Positions 45,781-56,079 of a stretch of 64,000 bases of DNA are shown here, one piece after another. The DNA comes from Paracoccaceae bacterium (lineage in GTDB: Bacteria; Pseudomonadota; Alphaproteobacteria; Rhodobacterales; Rhodobacteraceae): NCBI GenBank assembly GCA_022822495.1, contig JAJEBQ010000049.1:1-64000 (forward strand), given 5' to 3'. Within the stretch, counting starts at the first letter, position 1. Each line of letters begins with the position of its first letter. Under the pieces are notes generated by a model. It worked only from the letters and a program-made list of their open reading frames with translations, did not search any database and was not told where the DNA came from. The translations under genes and the position numbers were made by a program.

Positions 45781-46375
45781 TTAAGAAATATGTATATGTA
45801 TCTCGCCTCGGATCCTTCGTGTTTCCTGAAGTGTCCATAATATCTTCTGATAGTGACTGACATCATCGTAAGTCGGTTTTCGGCCCCTTGAGTCAACCAG
45901 CCACTTACAAGCTGGCTGATAGGAACCAATAAGTTCGTTCCAAATTTCCTCTGTTACATTATCAAGGTACTGTGTCTGGTTGATCCAGACACGCCTTTCA
46001 CTGAAGTTTGGACAGGTTCGAGAGATGGTGTTTTGTTCTTGGGCCTCCGGCGGCCGGAACAAGAATCTGTCCACACCAGCATGAACGGCTTCTGGAACCA
46101 TCAAATGCCGTTCACGCAACCGGGTACCAATGGTTGACACATGTCAGAATTCCTCCGTACTTGATGGACATGGAATACGTGGAAAATCGGAGTTGATAAA
46201 CTCGGCATATCTGGTGATGTCGGCCTGGCAATGCAGAATGCCATAGATGTAATCGAACACAGCGTATTCATCAGGCTGTCTATGATCAGTATATGTAGCC
46301 ATTTCTACTAATCTTTCATGGATATCGGGATCAAAATCCAGCAGGCGTTCATTACCTAGGTCAGGGTGCCGGAGA
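45781..46375 (-). pseudogene. C-terminal fragment of a large DNA methylase (type ISP-like)
   Basis: Reading the minus strand from about 46375, the frame gives YAVFDYIYGILHCQADITRY, AEFINSDFPRIPCPSS and TEEF, then TGA at about 46142-46144 where a Trp codon (TEEFWH) is expected, then HVSTIGTRLRERHLM and the ending QYLDNVTEEIWNELIGSYQ with KPTYDDVSHYQKIL. This is the C-terminal part of type ISP/IIG-like restriction-modification enzymes. Only the last ~195 codons remain, and the 5' part is cut off where an ISAs1 remnant begins. Upstream boundary is approximate. Confidence 0.7.
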
Positions 46376-46550
46376 ACTTGGCGGTCATGCGAAGGTTCTT
46401 GCCCTCAATCGGACCCGCTTGGCCGCAGACAAAAGGACACCATCCATTCGGGGAAGACTGAAAAAAGCCGGATGGAACCACAATGAGGCGTTGAAACGCA
46501 TCCGTTTGGCTGAACTTTTACCTGAAAAGGGGACATTTGAAAAGCGATAG
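46357..46550 (+). pseudogene. ISAs1-family transposase 3' remnant
   Basis: The frame starts VRVPENLAVMRR, then after a shift near 46392 continues VLALNRTRLAADKRTPSIRG, then KKAGWNHNEALKRIR to the stop at 46550. PENLAVxRR followed by K-R-S-x-R-G-x-x-K-x-A-G-W is the C-terminal signature of ISAs1-type transposases. It is only about 60 codons and broken. Confidence 0.6.
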
Positions 46551-46643
46551 CCCTGGAGTGGGTTTGTTCCGGGGGTTGTTTTTTGCAGGTATTTAGGTTA
46601 TATTGCCGGTGAAGATAACCGAAGAAATGGCGAGGGCAGCCAA

Positions 46644-46955
46644 ATGCACAATATCATAGTAGCAAAAAAGGATAAAATTGTAGCGATCTGCCGCAAGCAT
46701 GATGTCGAAAGACTTGAAATATTCGGTTCCGCTGCTCGGGGAACGGATTTTGATCCAGCCCAAAGTGATGTTGATTTCCTAGTCCTTTTTTCTCTGCCTT
46801 GGTTTCCGGGTGCCGCCAAGAGGTATGATGGGATGCGTCGGGATTTACATAAGGAATTAGGCCGAAAAGTGGATTTGCTTGCAAGCGATACCATACGTAA
46901 CCCCTATCGCAAGGCTTCCATCGACAGGGATCGTGAAGTCATTTATGAAAGATAA
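46644..46955 (+). CDS. MNT-type nucleotidyltransferase, MntA-like antitoxin
   Basis: A 103-residue minimal nucleotidyltransferase with the active-site text IFGSAARGTDFDPAQSDVDFLV (the GS-x-D-x-D pattern near residues 27-44). MntA proteins add AMP to the partner HEPN toxin and silence it. It overlaps the HEPN gene by 11 nt, the usual toxin-antitoxin gene arrangement. Confidence 0.88.
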   Translation: MHNIIVAKKDKIVAICRKHDVERLEIFGSAARGTDFDPAQSDVDFLVLFSLPWFPGAAKRYDGMRRDLHKELGRKVDLLASDTIRNPYRKASIDRDREVIYER

Positions 46956-47289
46956 GTTAAACCCCGCTGCGACATTACATGATATCAGGTACGCCTGTGA
47001 AAAAATTGCCATTTATACCAACGATCAGGAATTTGAGGATTGGTATGAAGATACAAAAACACAGGATGCTGTCAGGTCATGTTTTGCTGATATTGGTGAG
47101 GCAGTAACCCGGATTAGGGATCATTTTCCAGACATATCTTCAAGGATACCAGATAAGCAAACAATTATTGATTTCAGAAACCATATACTGCATCATCAGT
47201 ATGATGGAATTAACCTTGAGCAGGTATGGGATACAATTAAGAACGATGCACCTGAATTACAAAACACAATTAGCAATCATTCTCAATGA
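46945..47289 (+). CDS. HEPN-domain protein, HepT-like toxin (DUF86)
   Basis: A 114-residue protein from the ATG at 46945, with the HepT-type helical pattern and the RNase motif region FRNHILHHQYDGI (R-x(4-6)-H near the C-terminus, followed by the Tyr that MntA modifies in known pairs). Neighbour on the left is the MNT partner; together they form a probable type VII toxin-antitoxin pair. The track-like longer frame from 46879 lies inside the partner gene and is not used. Confidence 0.87.
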   Translation: MKDKLNPAATLHDIRYACEKIAIYTNDQEFEDWYEDTKTQDAVRSCFADIGEAVTRIRDHFPDISSRIPDKQTIIDFRNHILHHQYDGINLEQVWDTIKNDAPELQNTISNHSQ

Positions 47290-47562
47290 AATAGACCCAC
47301 CAGAACCGGAGCATTCAAAGCCGCCACGTGGCCCCAAACTTTGTTAGGTTCTTTTTGGATCTTGATCGCATTTATATAGTTTAGAAAAGAAACAGATTGG
47401 GGAAAAGCTAGAGGTGTACCTACAACAATGCACTTTTGAACGGTACACGTTGTATTGGTATTAAATTGTGCCTCTATTAATTTGGCTCTTCGTCCTATTT
47501 AGTGGGCAATCTATCTTTACGGAGAGAAGACAGAAGAAGAGACACACTTGTTTCAGTTTATT

Positions 47563-49296
47563 ATGCAGAAGAAAATAGTTTTAAATCCAGAAAAATTTGA
47601 ATTTCTTGCGGGAGGTCTCATTTTCCCTAGGTTAAAGCACTTAGGTGTTGATCAGGTTTATGTGAATTCTGGAACCGATTTTCCACCAATCATTGAGGGA
47701 TTGGCTGAAGCCTTATTCAAGGGGATTCCCTGTTCTAAACCAATTCTTGTTCCCCATGAGCATCTAGCGATGGGGATGGCGTATGGAAACTATAAAATAT
47801 CCAGAAAAACGCAAGCTGCCATATTTCATACTAATGTCGGCTTGGCTAATGCTGTGACTGGAATAATAAATGCCGCCTGTGAAAACATACCCCTTATCGT
47901 GATGTCTGGCCGCACACCTGTAACCGAAAAGGGCAGGTTTGGTTCACGAACTGTACCGATTGGATGGGGCCAGGAGATGTTTGATCAGGAGAGTTTGATA
48001 AGAGAATCGTGCAAATGGGAATATGAGGTTAGATTTCCTGAACAGGTACTCGAATTGTTGGATAGAGCTTATGCAATTGCCAATTCAACTCCCAAGGGAC
48101 CTGTTTATCTCTCTCTTCCGAGAGAAGTAATTAGTATGAAGACTGAAGCCAGTGCACTTTTTGACAAACCTCGTTTTGCTCCCTTTCAGACCTCACCTGG
48201 GATAGAAGGCATAAATACACTTTGTGAATGGATTGAAGACGCATCACTACCCCTGTTAATTTCCCAGCGAGATTGTGATGATCAACAATCCTTCAAGATA
48301 TTGAATAACTTCATAGATAAATTTGGAATACCAGCTTGTACCTGGTGGGCAACTGGATTAAGTTTGTCCACGGAAAATCTTTGCCATATAGGCTCTGATC
48401 CCCAACCCTATCTTGAGCAGTCTGATTTAATCATCCTTTTAAATTCACCAGCGCCCTGGTGGCCTGATAAACACAAGGTTTCCAAGTCAGCAAAAATTGC
48501 AAACCTTGGTCCGGATCCAATTTTTTCTCGTTTCCCGATCAGAAACTTTAGGTCTGACCTTTCCATTGCCGGTGAGGTTACAACAATTATTAACAAACTT
48601 TCAGAGCAACTGAACTTAAGGGATAATATCTCGGCTGAATCAGTTCGCAAGCGACAAATGACCATTGCGAATATTAAAAATAAAGCAACCGAGCGGGACC
48701 GCGTTATCAATGAGGCAAGAAAATCCGGCAAGATTACCAAAAGTGCAGTTTCGTCGGTACTTGGGAAAATAATTCGTAAGATGGACTCAACCGTCTTTTC
48801 AGAATTGGGAGCTGATCTGGATTTGTTAGGACGACAAAAATATGGTGGTTGGTTTCAGGAACCTTATTCAGGGGGCTTGGGATGGTCATTTCCTTCTGCA
48901 CTGGGAGCGAAGATGGCAAGTTCCAATAAGTTGATAATTGCCATAATGGGAGATGGTTCATATCTCTTTGCCAATCCAACGGTCTGCCATCAGGTCGCTG
49001 AGTCCCTGCAATTACCAATTTTGATTATTGTTTTGAACAATAGAGAATATCGAGCAGTGAAGAACTCGGTACTGGGTATGTTTCCTAAGGGCTATGCATC
49101 CAGGATGAACCAGGTACCTTTGACATCACTCGAACCCTCGCCAGACTTCAGAAAGGTTGCTTCTGCCTCCAATGCATGGGCCAGAAGAGTTGATGTATTT
49201 TCTGAATTGAAGGATACGCTTCTGGAGGGGATAAGAATAACAACGGAAGAAAAGAGAACAGCCTTGGTCGAGGTTTCGATTAGAGAAGATGGTTAG
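47563..49296 (+). CDS. Thiamine-pyrophosphate enzyme (acetolactate-synthase superfamily), function unknown
   Basis: A 577-residue TPP enzyme of the acetohydroxyacid synthase / benzoylformate decarboxylase superfamily, with the N-terminal pyrimidine-binding domain (Glu in LVPHEHLAMGMAYG, about residue 69), a middle domain (AKIANLGPDPI) and the C-terminal diphosphate site MGDGSYLFANP ... VLNNREY (near 465-500). The start at 47563 (ATG) is preferred over TTG at 47548. No small acetolactate-synthase subunit is nearby and pobA is convergent, so a decarboxylase or lyase in aromatic or 2-oxoacid metabolism is one guess. Confidence 0.85.
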   Translation: MQKKIVLNPEKFEFLAGGLIFPRLKHLGVDQVYVNSGTDFPPIIEGLAEALFKGIPCSKPILVPHEHLAMGMAYGNYKISRKTQAAIFHTNVGLANAVTGIINAACENIPLIVMSGRTPVTEKGRFGSRTVPIGWGQEMFDQESLIRESCKWEYEVRFPEQVLELLDRAYAIANSTPKGPVYLSLPREVISMKTEASALFDKPRFAPFQTSPGIEGINTLCEWIEDASLPLLISQRDCDDQQSFKILNNFIDKFGIPACTWWATGLSLSTENLCHIGSDPQPYLEQSDLIILLNSPAPWWPDKHKVSKSAKIANLGPDPIFSRFPIRNFRSDLSIAGEVTTIINKLSEQLNLRDNISAESVRKRQMTIANIKNKATERDRVINEARKSGKITKSAVSSVLGKIIRKMDSTVFSELGADLDLLGRQKYGGWFQEPYSGGLGWSFPSALGAKMASSNKLIIAIMGDGSYLFANPTVCHQVAESLQLPILIIVLNNREYRAVKNSVLGMFPKGYASRMNQVPLTSLEPSPDFRKVASASNAWARRVDVFSELKDTLLEGIRITTEEKRTALVEVSIREDG

Positions 49297-50462
49297 TAGG
49301 GCAATCCAGTATAATTTTCTGACAAAACCTTCTGCATCGAAATTGAATTTCTTAACTGTGACAATTCACTTTCCATTATCTTTTCGGTAAATCGATCTGA
49401 ATCTGGAAACAAATGAAGCATGTGCGTCATCCACCAGCTAAATCGCATTGATTTCCAGACCCTCTTGAGGGCCTTTTCCGAATAATTTTTCAATCCTGTT
49501 TGATTATTATTGTTAACATGTTCAACAATCGCTTCATAGGCATAATAAACATCAGAAGCCGCCAGATTTAGTCCTTTGGCACCGGTTGGAGGAACGATAT
49601 GAGCAGAATCACCACATAGAAGCAATCGACCCTCACTCATTGATTTCGAGACGTAGGTTCTCAAGGGTGCAATTGACTTTTCAATTGAAGGTCCCGTTTC
49701 GAGTTCACTTGAAATATGTACAGGAAACCTGAGTTTTAATTCTTCCCAAAACCTGTCATCCGACCAATTTTCAGGTGATTCAGTCACAGGTACCTGGACA
49801 TAATATCTTGAGAGTGTATCAGACCGCATGGAAGCCAAAGCAAAGCCTCTATCGCTACGGGAATAAATGAGCTCATCTTTTAGGGGAGGGGTTTCGGAAA
49901 GTATACCCAACCAACCTATGGGCAATTGTGCAAAATAACTGTGCTCAGCATTCACACTTATTTTGTTCTTGCTAATGCCATGAAATCCATCACAACCGAC
50001 GACAATATCGCACTTAATCTCGTATCTGGTACCTTCGTTATCGTAAGTTACTTTAGGTTGAGGTGATTGATGGCCACTAATATCTACACCTTTGGCCTCA
50101 AAAATTAAATTGGCACCCCAAGCCTCCAGAGCCTCGTACATGTCTCGGGTAACTTCAGTTTGCCCATAAACAGTAATCGTTTTGTTTGCCAGCTGTCGAA
50201 AATTAATATGGAAGAAATCATAGGAAGTTGAAAAATAAACACCCCCATGGATTTGTCCCTCAGATTTTAACCGGTCACCCACACCGACGTCCACCAACTG
50301 ATTGACAGTACCAGTTTCAAGTACACCTGCTCTTATTCGTGATAGAACATACTCTTTTGTTCGCTGCTCGATTAGAATAAAATCAATCTGCTTTTTGAAC
50401 AGTTTGCAAGCAAGTAGAAGACCCGCTGGTCCACCTCCAATGATTACAACTTGGGTACGCAA
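49293..50462 (-). CDS. pobA: 4-hydroxybenzoate 3-monooxygenase
   Basis: Flavin enzyme that turns 4-hydroxybenzoate into protocatechuate with NAD(P)H and O2. The 389-residue product has the FAD-binding GGGPAGLLLA (residue 9), the characteristic RIRAGVLE (residue 42), the GCDGFHG motif, GDSAHIVPPTGAKGLNLAASDV, and the typical C-terminus YTGLPY. It overlaps the TPP-enzyme gene tail-to-tail by 4 nt. No PobR-type regulator or protocatechuate pathway genes are adjacent. Confidence 0.95.
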   Translation of the reverse strand: MRTQVVIIGGGPAGLLLACKLFKKQIDFILIEQRTKEYVLSRIRAGVLETGTVNQLVDVGVGDRLKSEGQIHGGVYFSTSYDFFHINFRQLANKTITVYGQTEVTRDMYEALEAWGANLIFEAKGVDISGHQSPQPKVTYDNEGTRYEIKCDIVVGCDGFHGISKNKISVNAEHSYFAQLPIGWLGILSETPPLKDELIYSRSDRGFALASMRSDTLSRYYVQVPVTESPENWSDDRFWEELKLRFPVHISSELETGPSIEKSIAPLRTYVSKSMSEGRLLLCGDSAHIVPPTGAKGLNLAASDVYYAYEAIVEHVNNNNQTGLKNYSEKALKRVWKSMRFSWWMTHMLHLFPDSDRFTEKIMESELSQLRNSISMQKVLSENYTGLPY

Positions 50463-50511
50463 ATGAACTCCGCCTTGTACAAGTTCTTTTTTTGAACAAT
50501 CAAAATTGCTT

Positions 50512-51063
50512 CTATTTCCACTTTATGGAACACCCCATGGAGGGAACCTGTTCTTTAGGTCCAGAACCTGATTGAGCAATATCCCTCATGGCATTAAAGA
50601 GCTCTCTTGTTCTGGGGGTCTGAAGTGAACCGGATTGACCTGAGCTGTCAAGTCGACCCCTATATTGCAGTTGAGAATTTGAATTAAAACCAAAGAAATC
50701 TGGGGTGCACTCAGCATTGTATGTACGTGCCACCTTTTGATCTTCGTCGTGCAGATAAGGAAAGGGAAAGTTATGATCACAAGCAAACGCAGCCATTTTA
50801 TCAAATGAATCCTCGGGATACATTCTTGCATCATTGGAACAGATCGAGGCAACACCAATACCATGCTCTATCAATTCCTTTGCATCAAAGATTATTCGTT
50901 CTATCGCAGAGGTAACATACGGACAATGATTGCATATAAACATAATCAAGGTCCCATTGGATCCTCGAATTTGATCAAAAGTATAATGCTTTCCACTTGT
51001 GGATGGCAACTCGAAATTGGGTGCCTCCCACCCAAAATCGCATACTGGAGGACTGACAGCCAT
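50512..51063 (-). CDS. Thioredoxin-fold redoxin (AhpC/TSA family)
   Basis: A 183-residue redoxin with the CNHCPYV motif near residue 45, a CxxC-type site, plus DQIRGSNGTLIMF before it and CSNDARMYPEDSFDKM after. It resembles the small thioredoxin-family proteins often annotated as peroxiredoxin-like. There is no signal peptide, so it is cytosolic. It is on the same strand as rpe and acs, 42 nt after rpe. Confidence 0.9.
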   Translation of the reverse strand: MAVSPPVCDFGWEAPNFELPSTSGKHYTFDQIRGSNGTLIMFICNHCPYVTSAIERIIFDAKELIEHGIGVASICSNDARMYPEDSFDKMAAFACDHNFPFPYLHDEDQKVARTYNAECTPDFFGFNSNSQLQYRGRLDSSGQSGSLQTPRTRELFNAMRDIAQSGSGPKEQVPSMGCSIKWK

Positions 51064-51105
51064 AATTGTGATCCTTTATTCTATTTAATTGGAATTTATA
51101 GCGAA

Positions 51106-51789
51106 CTATTGGTCATGTGAAAGGGTTCGTAAATTTAAGATATTTTGCTGATAAATTTCGGGATTATCAAAACTTCCCCCTTTGAATATTGCGGTTCCTG
51201 CAACAAAGACATTAGCACCTTCCTTGGCTGCTGTACCAATGGTCGTTATATCTATTCCCCCATCAACCTCAATGTGGATATTCCTTGCGCCGATGAGATC
51301 TCTGATTTCATTTATCTTAACCAGTTGATCTGCAATAAACTTCTGTCCACCAAAGCCAGGGTTAACGGTCATGACACAAACAAGATCAATGGTGTCCAAC
51401 AAGGGTTTTATCACGCTGGCCGGAGTTCCGGGATTAAGCGCCACCCCAGCCAGGATGCCGTTATTCTTTATAAGCTGGAGATCTTTAAAAATGTGAGGTG
51501 TGGCCTCAACATGAACTGTAATGACATCCGCCTGGGCTACAATAAACTTTTCGAGGAGCAGTGCTGTGGGTGAAATCATCAAATGCACATCCATCACCTT
51601 GGAAATATGAGGCCGTAATGAAGAAACCACATCTGGTCCAAAGGTCAGGTTAGGAACAAAATGTCCATCCATGACATCAAGATGAATCCAATCAGCACCC
51701 GCTTTTTCAACGGCACGGCATTCCTGTGCAAGATTGGCAAAATCTGCACTCAAAATGGATGGAGCAATAATGTGCTTCCCTCGAGTCAT
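51106..51789 (-). CDS. rpe: Ribulose-phosphate 3-epimerase
   Basis: Interconverts ribulose 5-phosphate and xylulose 5-phosphate in the pentose-phosphate route. The 227-residue TIM barrel has APSILSADFANL at the N-terminus, HLDVMDGHFVPNLTFGP (catalytic Asp), MTVNPGFGGQKF and the phosphate-binding EVDGGI with FVAGTAIF. The length is normal. It lies 21 nt downstream of acs on the minus strand. Confidence 0.97.
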   Translation of the reverse strand: MTRGKHIIAPSILSADFANLAQECRAVEKAGADWIHLDVMDGHFVPNLTFGPDVVSSLRPHISKVMDVHLMISPTALLLEKFIVAQADVITVHVEATPHIFKDLQLIKNNGILAGVALNPGTPASVIKPLLDTIDLVCVMTVNPGFGGQKFIADQLVKINEIRDLIGARNIHIEVDGGIDITTIGTAAKEGANVFVAGTAIFKGGSFDNPEIYQQNILNLRTLSHDQ

Positions 51790-51810
51790 TTCTTTCTATG
51801 AATTTAGAGA

Positions 51811-53754
51811 CTATGATTTGGAATGATTGGCAATCAAATCATTAACGACAGAAGGGTCTGCCAGAGTTGATGTATCACCAAGGCTATCATAATCGCTTTC
51901 CGCGATTTTCCTGAGAATTCTACGCATGATTTTCCCTGAACGGGTTTTAGGTAGATCAGGTGCCCATTGAATAATATCCGGTTTGGCTATTGGACCAATT
52001 TCCTTGCGCACCCATAATTCAAGCGTCTTTTTTAATTCATCAGTATATTCCGTCCCTTTTTTCAAGGTAACATATGCATAGATACCTTGGCCCTTGACGG
52101 GGTGTGGATACCCAACGACAGCGGCCTCGGCAACATCGGTATAGGCAACCAGGGCACTTTCAATCTCGGCGGTGCCCATGCGATGCCCAGAAACATTAAG
52201 GACATCATCCACTCGACCAGTAATCCAGTAATATCCGTGTTCATCACGACGACATCCATCCCCGGTAAAATAATAATCCTGATATTGTTGGAAATAGGTT
52301 TCCATAAATCGCTGATGATCACCATAAACGGTTCTCATTTGCCCTGGCCAACTATCTTTGATGCATAATACGCCTTCGGCCTCAACCGAATCGAACTCAT
52401 ATCCTTTTTCAGGGTCCAGAATGACCGGTTCAACGCCAAAAAAAGGAGTTGTAGCGGATCCCGGTTTGGTAGCTACAGCACCAGGTAATGGAGTAATCAG
52501 GTGACCGCCAGTTTCGGTTTGCCAAAAGGTATCCACAATAGGACATTTTCCTTTACCTACAATCGTATTATACCAGTTCCAAGCTTCAGGGTTTATCGGT
52601 TCACCAACCGTTCCCAATACCCTGAGAGTAGAAAGATCACATTTATTGACCCATTCATCTCCCAATCCCATCAAGGCTCTAATAGCAGTTGGTGCTGTAT
52701 AGAACTGATTAACTTTATGTTTGTCGCAAACCTCCCAAAAACGTGATGCTGTGGGATATGTCGGCACACCCTCGAACATCAGACTTGTTGCGCCATTAGC
52801 CAAGGGACCATATACAATGTAACTATGCCCAGTTACCCAGCCGACATCAGCGGTACACCAGTAAACATCACCATCGTGATAATCAAAAACAAACTTGTGA
52901 GTAAGCGATGCGTAGAGCAGGTACCCGCCAGATGTGTGTACCACACCTTTGGGCTTACCAGTAGACCCAGATGTGTAAAGGACAAACAAGGGGTCCTCAG
53001 CGTTCATTTTTTCAATTGGAGCATTGAGTGTAACCCCTTTGGAGATTTCGGTATAATCAATATCCCTCCGATCATTCCAGGGAATTTCACCATTTGTTCT
53101 TCGAACAACCAACAATTTCACACTCTCTTTGCAACCCTCGAGTGCTTTGTCAGCGTTGATCTTAAGGGGGGTATTTCTACCTCCTCTTGGTGCTTCATCA
53201 GCTGTAATGATAAGATTGGAACCGCAGTCATTTACCCGGTTGGCAAGAGCATCAGGGCTAAATCCAGCAAATACAACTGAATGAATTGCACCTATTCTGG
53301 TACATGCGAGCATGGCATAGGCAGCTTCTGGAATCATCGGAAGGTAAATGACTACCCTGTCCCCTTTTTTGGTTCCCAGTGACTTCAGAACATTTGCCAT
53401 TTTGCATGTTTGTTCATGCAGTTCCTTGTAACTGATAAATTTTGTTTCATCCTCAGGATTATCGGGTTCCCAAATTATGGCCGTTTGATCTCCCTTATCC
53501 TTTAGGTGACGATCAATACAATTGGCAGACACATTCAGATAGCCATCCTCAAACCACTTGATAGAAACATCTGGATAGGAAAAATTCACTGATTTGACCT
53601 TCGTGAAAGGTTGGATCCAATCTAAATTTTTGGCCATTTCCGACCAGAATTTTTTGGGGTCCTCCTTGGCTTGTTTTTGGTATTCCTGAAATTTTTCAGC
53701 ATTTATTAATGTGGAAGAAACAAACTCATCTGAGGGTGGATATAATTTTTCCAT
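51811..53754 (-). CDS. acs: Acetyl-CoA synthetase (AMP-forming)
   Basis: Activates acetate to acetyl-CoA via acetyl-AMP. The 647-residue protein has the ANL-family motifs [15 protein letters not shown] (ATP binding, about residue 264), [10 protein letters not shown] and [31 protein letters not shown] (hinge), and the C-terminal [11 protein letters not shown] with the Lys that is acetylated in regulated members. Length is typical (about 650). It heads a minus-strand acs-rpe-redoxin string. Confidence 0.97.
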   Translation of the reverse strand: MEKLYPPSDEFVSSTLINAEKFQEYQKQAKEDPKKFWSEMAKNLDWIQPFTKVKSVNFSYPDVSIKWFEDGYLNVSANCIDRHLKDKGDQTAIIWEPDNPEDETKFISYKELHEQTCKMANVLKSLGTKKGDRVVIYLPMIPEAAYAMLACTRIGAIHSVVFAGFSPDALANRVNDCGSNLIITADEAPRGGRNTPLKINADKALEGCKESVKLLVVRRTNGEIPWNDRRDIDYTEISKGVTLNAPIEKMNAEDPLFVLYTSGSTGKPKGVVHTSGGYLLYASLTHKFVFDYHDGDVYWCTADVGWVTGHSYIVYGPLANGATSLMFEGVPTYPTASRFWEVCDKHKVNQFYTAPTAIRALMGLGDEWVNKCDLSTLRVLGTVGEPINPEAWNWYNTIVGKGKCPIVDTFWQTETGGHLITPLPGAVATKPGSATTPFFGVEPVILDPEKGYEFDSVEAEGVLCIKDSWPGQMRTVYGDHQRFMETYFQQYQDYYFTGDGCRRDEHGYYWITGRVDDVLNVSGHRMGTAEIESALVAYTDVAEAAVVGYPHPVKGQGIYAYVTLKKGTEYTDELKKTLELWVRKEIGPIAKPDIIQWAPDLPKTRSGKIMRRILRKIAESDYDSLGDTSTLADPSVVNDLIANHSKS

Positions 53755-54338
53755 GATAGGCCTCCTAAGATCAATATTTTTGCAATATAATAAAAATTTG
53801 GATTAATTGTTGTGAACACCTAGAACAAGACAGGAATTGTTACAGGAAACAATTTACGTTATTGGTAAGGATTATATCAAGTTGAACCAAAATATAAATG
53901 GTCATTCCAAACCCTAAACCAACTATTAAACCAGACTGAAGTGGTAAGCCGGTTATCCTATCCTAACTCGAAACATGACATACATTCTACTTAAAATTAG
54001 TGATACCTGTATTGAATACTTAAACTAAAATCAGACTCCCCCTAATTTTCAATTGGTGTTTTAAGGACAGAATGCCGAAAAGACTAAAGTAAGAAATTAA
54101 TTACGACCCTGATCGAACTACACCACATCAAGTAGACGATAATTAGGTACTTTAAATTGCAAGGAAACTGCTTGTTAAGAAAAAGGGTAGAGGCAGTTTA
54201 GCAATTAAATCATCAAGATAACAGGAACCAGTGTTTCGGACCTTGATTGAACAAATTTGCTGTTTAAATTTTTTATAGGAAAATCAGGAAATATCTTGAA
54301 AGTAGAAATTCCATAAAATTGAATATTCAAAGATTCGA
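53755..54338. other. Long divergent intergenic region between acs and pxpB
   Basis: 584 nt, AT-rich, with no coding frame of note. AATTGTT (53835-53841) and AACAATT (53848-53854) make a 7-bp inverted repeat 80 nt upstream of acs. Promoters for both genes must lie here. Confidence 0.5.
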
Positions 54339-55073
54339 ATGGCTTCAGTTAAATCAATTTCAGATTATCCCATAATTCATACGATTGGTGATCAAGCACT
54401 TATGGTCATGTTTGGTGATGGTTATTCCAAGCAGGTAAACTCAAAAGTATTAGAATTTGATAGAAAATTGTCGCAAGCCGATTTCTGTTGGATTGTTGAA
54501 GTTGTTCCTGCAATAAGGTCATTGCTTGTCACGATTGATCCCTTGTACATTGAAATGCAAAAGGCAGAACACCTAATCAGAGAACAAATAAATACACAAC
54601 AGGAAAGCAGTATAAAAACTGCTACAAGAAGATTTAACATTCCAGTTTGTTATGGAAGTCAATACAGTCCAGATCTTGAACATGTTTCTTTACAAACTGG
54701 CGTTAACAAAGAAAAACTAATAGAATTACACTGCTCATGCGATCTAAGCGTTGCTTGTCTCGGATTCTCACCGGGTTTGGCTTATTTGGCCGAATTGCCC
54801 GAAGAATTTAATTTGCCCCGCAAGGTATCGTATAATGCAACCGCTTTACCGGGGTCTGTACTTGTAGCAAATAGGCAAACAGTATTCACTGCAGCAGCAA
54901 TTCCAACGGGATGGTCCATAATCGGCAGGTCACCTGTCATAGGATTCAGGTTAAACCAATCTCCCCATTTTTTATTTCAACCAGGTGATGAAATAAGGTT
55001 TTATCCAATCACAGAAGAACAATTCCAAACTTCCAACTACGATAAAATTTGGGATGCGTATGGCCACTATTGA
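54339..55073 (+). CDS. pxpB: 5-oxoprolinase subunit PxpB (KipI family)
   Basis: Part of the PxpABC 5-oxoprolinase that opens 5-oxoproline to glutamate at the cost of ATP. The 244-residue protein has the family's IIHTIGDQALMVMFG start, the middle IVEVVPAIRSLLVTIDP, and the C-terminal carboxyltransferase-like domain (CLGFSPGLAYLAELP; PTGWSIIGRSPVIGF). It overlaps pxpC by 20 nt. Confidence 0.94.
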   Translation: MASVKSISDYPIIHTIGDQALMVMFGDGYSKQVNSKVLEFDRKLSQADFCWIVEVVPAIRSLLVTIDPLYIEMQKAEHLIREQINTQQESSIKTATRRFNIPVCYGSQYSPDLEHVSLQTGVNKEKLIELHCSCDLSVACLGFSPGLAYLAELPEEFNLPRKVSYNATALPGSVLVANRQTVFTAAAIPTGWSIIGRSPVIGFRLNQSPHFLFQPGDEIRFYPITEEQFQTSNYDKIWDAYGHY

Positions 55074-56079
55074 GATTTTGGATCTCTTTGGCTCTGCAAC
55101 CATCCAGGATAAGGGGCGGATTGGCTTTCAAAGATATGGGGTGCCACGTGGTGGGGCCATGGATCTTTATGCCTTGGCGGAAGGGCAGGTGCTCCTTCAA
55201 AACGAACCTAATTCTGCAGCTTTGGAAATGCAGTTTGGCGGTGGAACATTTAAAGTTCATGGAACCATGACCCTTGCCACTTCAGGGGGGCAAATGGAGA
55301 TATACCTGGACAACAAACCAATACCCTGGAAAAGTTCATTCACGGTAAACGAAAATCAAATACTTCAAATCAAAAAAAATATTTCTGGGGTTTACAGCTA
55401 CCTTCACCTTCCAGGTGGTATCGCCAGTACAAAAATATTGGGGTCCAGATCAACTCATATCCCTTCGGGGCTGGGAGATGTTCCAAAAATAGGGTATCAT
55501 TTACGATCAACTTCCAAAGAACAAATTAGACAGGAGGGATTATTTTTACCCCCAGCAGGCTATTACAGTTCGAAGACCATTAATATTGTTCATGGTCCTC
55601 ACAGTGCATTATTCGATAAAAAAGATTTGGAGTTATTAACCCAGAAAAAGTTTCAAATGAGCTCTTCACGCAACAGGATGGGAGCCAAAATTATCCCGCT
55701 TGGGTGGAACATATCAGCCCAGACTGGTAAAACCTTGGTGTCTGACCCTATTGTTCCTGGAGATATACAGGTGGCAGCTGATGGAACGACAGCAATATTG
55801 CTGTCAGATAGCCAACCAACCGGAGGATACCCTAGAATAGCTTCTGTAATAACATCTGATCTGTTCAAAATTGCTCAATTAAAGCCAGGTGAGGAGTTTT
55901 ATTTTAAATTGATTGATCGTATTGAAGCACAGATGAAATTCAAACAGAAAACCAGGGAAATGGAACACATTGCAAAAGCACTCAAACCTTTAATTAGAGA
56001 CCCTGGTGAAGTGCGGGATCTATTGAGTTATAATTTCATCAGCGGTGTAACAAGAGGAGAAGCAGATGACGACTATTGA
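55054..56079 (+). CDS. pxpC: 5-oxoprolinase subunit PxpC (KipA family)
   Basis: Second subunit, 341 residues, with the IQDKGRIGFQRYGVPRGGAMD opening (about residue 15), SYLHLPGGIAS, and QVAADGTTAILLSDSQPTGGYPRI in the biotin-dependent-carboxylase-like fold. The ATG at 55054 overlaps pxpB and a second ATG at 55060 is equally possible. Overlaps with both neighbours (20 and 14 nt) suggest tightly coupled translation. Confidence 0.94.
   Translation: MRMATIEILDLFGSATIQDKGRIGFQRYGVPRGGAMDLYALAEGQVLLQNEPNSAALEMQFGGGTFKVHGTMTLATSGGQMEIYLDNKPIPWKSSFTVNENQILQIKKNISGVYSYLHLPGGIASTKILGSRSTHIPSGLGDVPKIGYHLRSTSKEQIRQEGLFLPPAGYYSSKTINIVHGPHSALFDKKDLELLTQKKFQMSSSRNRMGAKIIPLGWNISAQTGKTLVSDPIVPGDIQVAADGTTAILLSDSQPTGGYPRIASVITSDLFKIAQLKPGEEFYFKLIDRIEAQMKFKQKTREMEHIAKALKPLIRDPGEVRDLLSYNFISGVTRGEADDDY

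Noticed and set aside
46142-46144. TGA read as Trp (alternative genetic code)
   Set aside because: Many intact genes in the window end in TGA, and the methylase fragment is already truncated, so this is ordinary decay.
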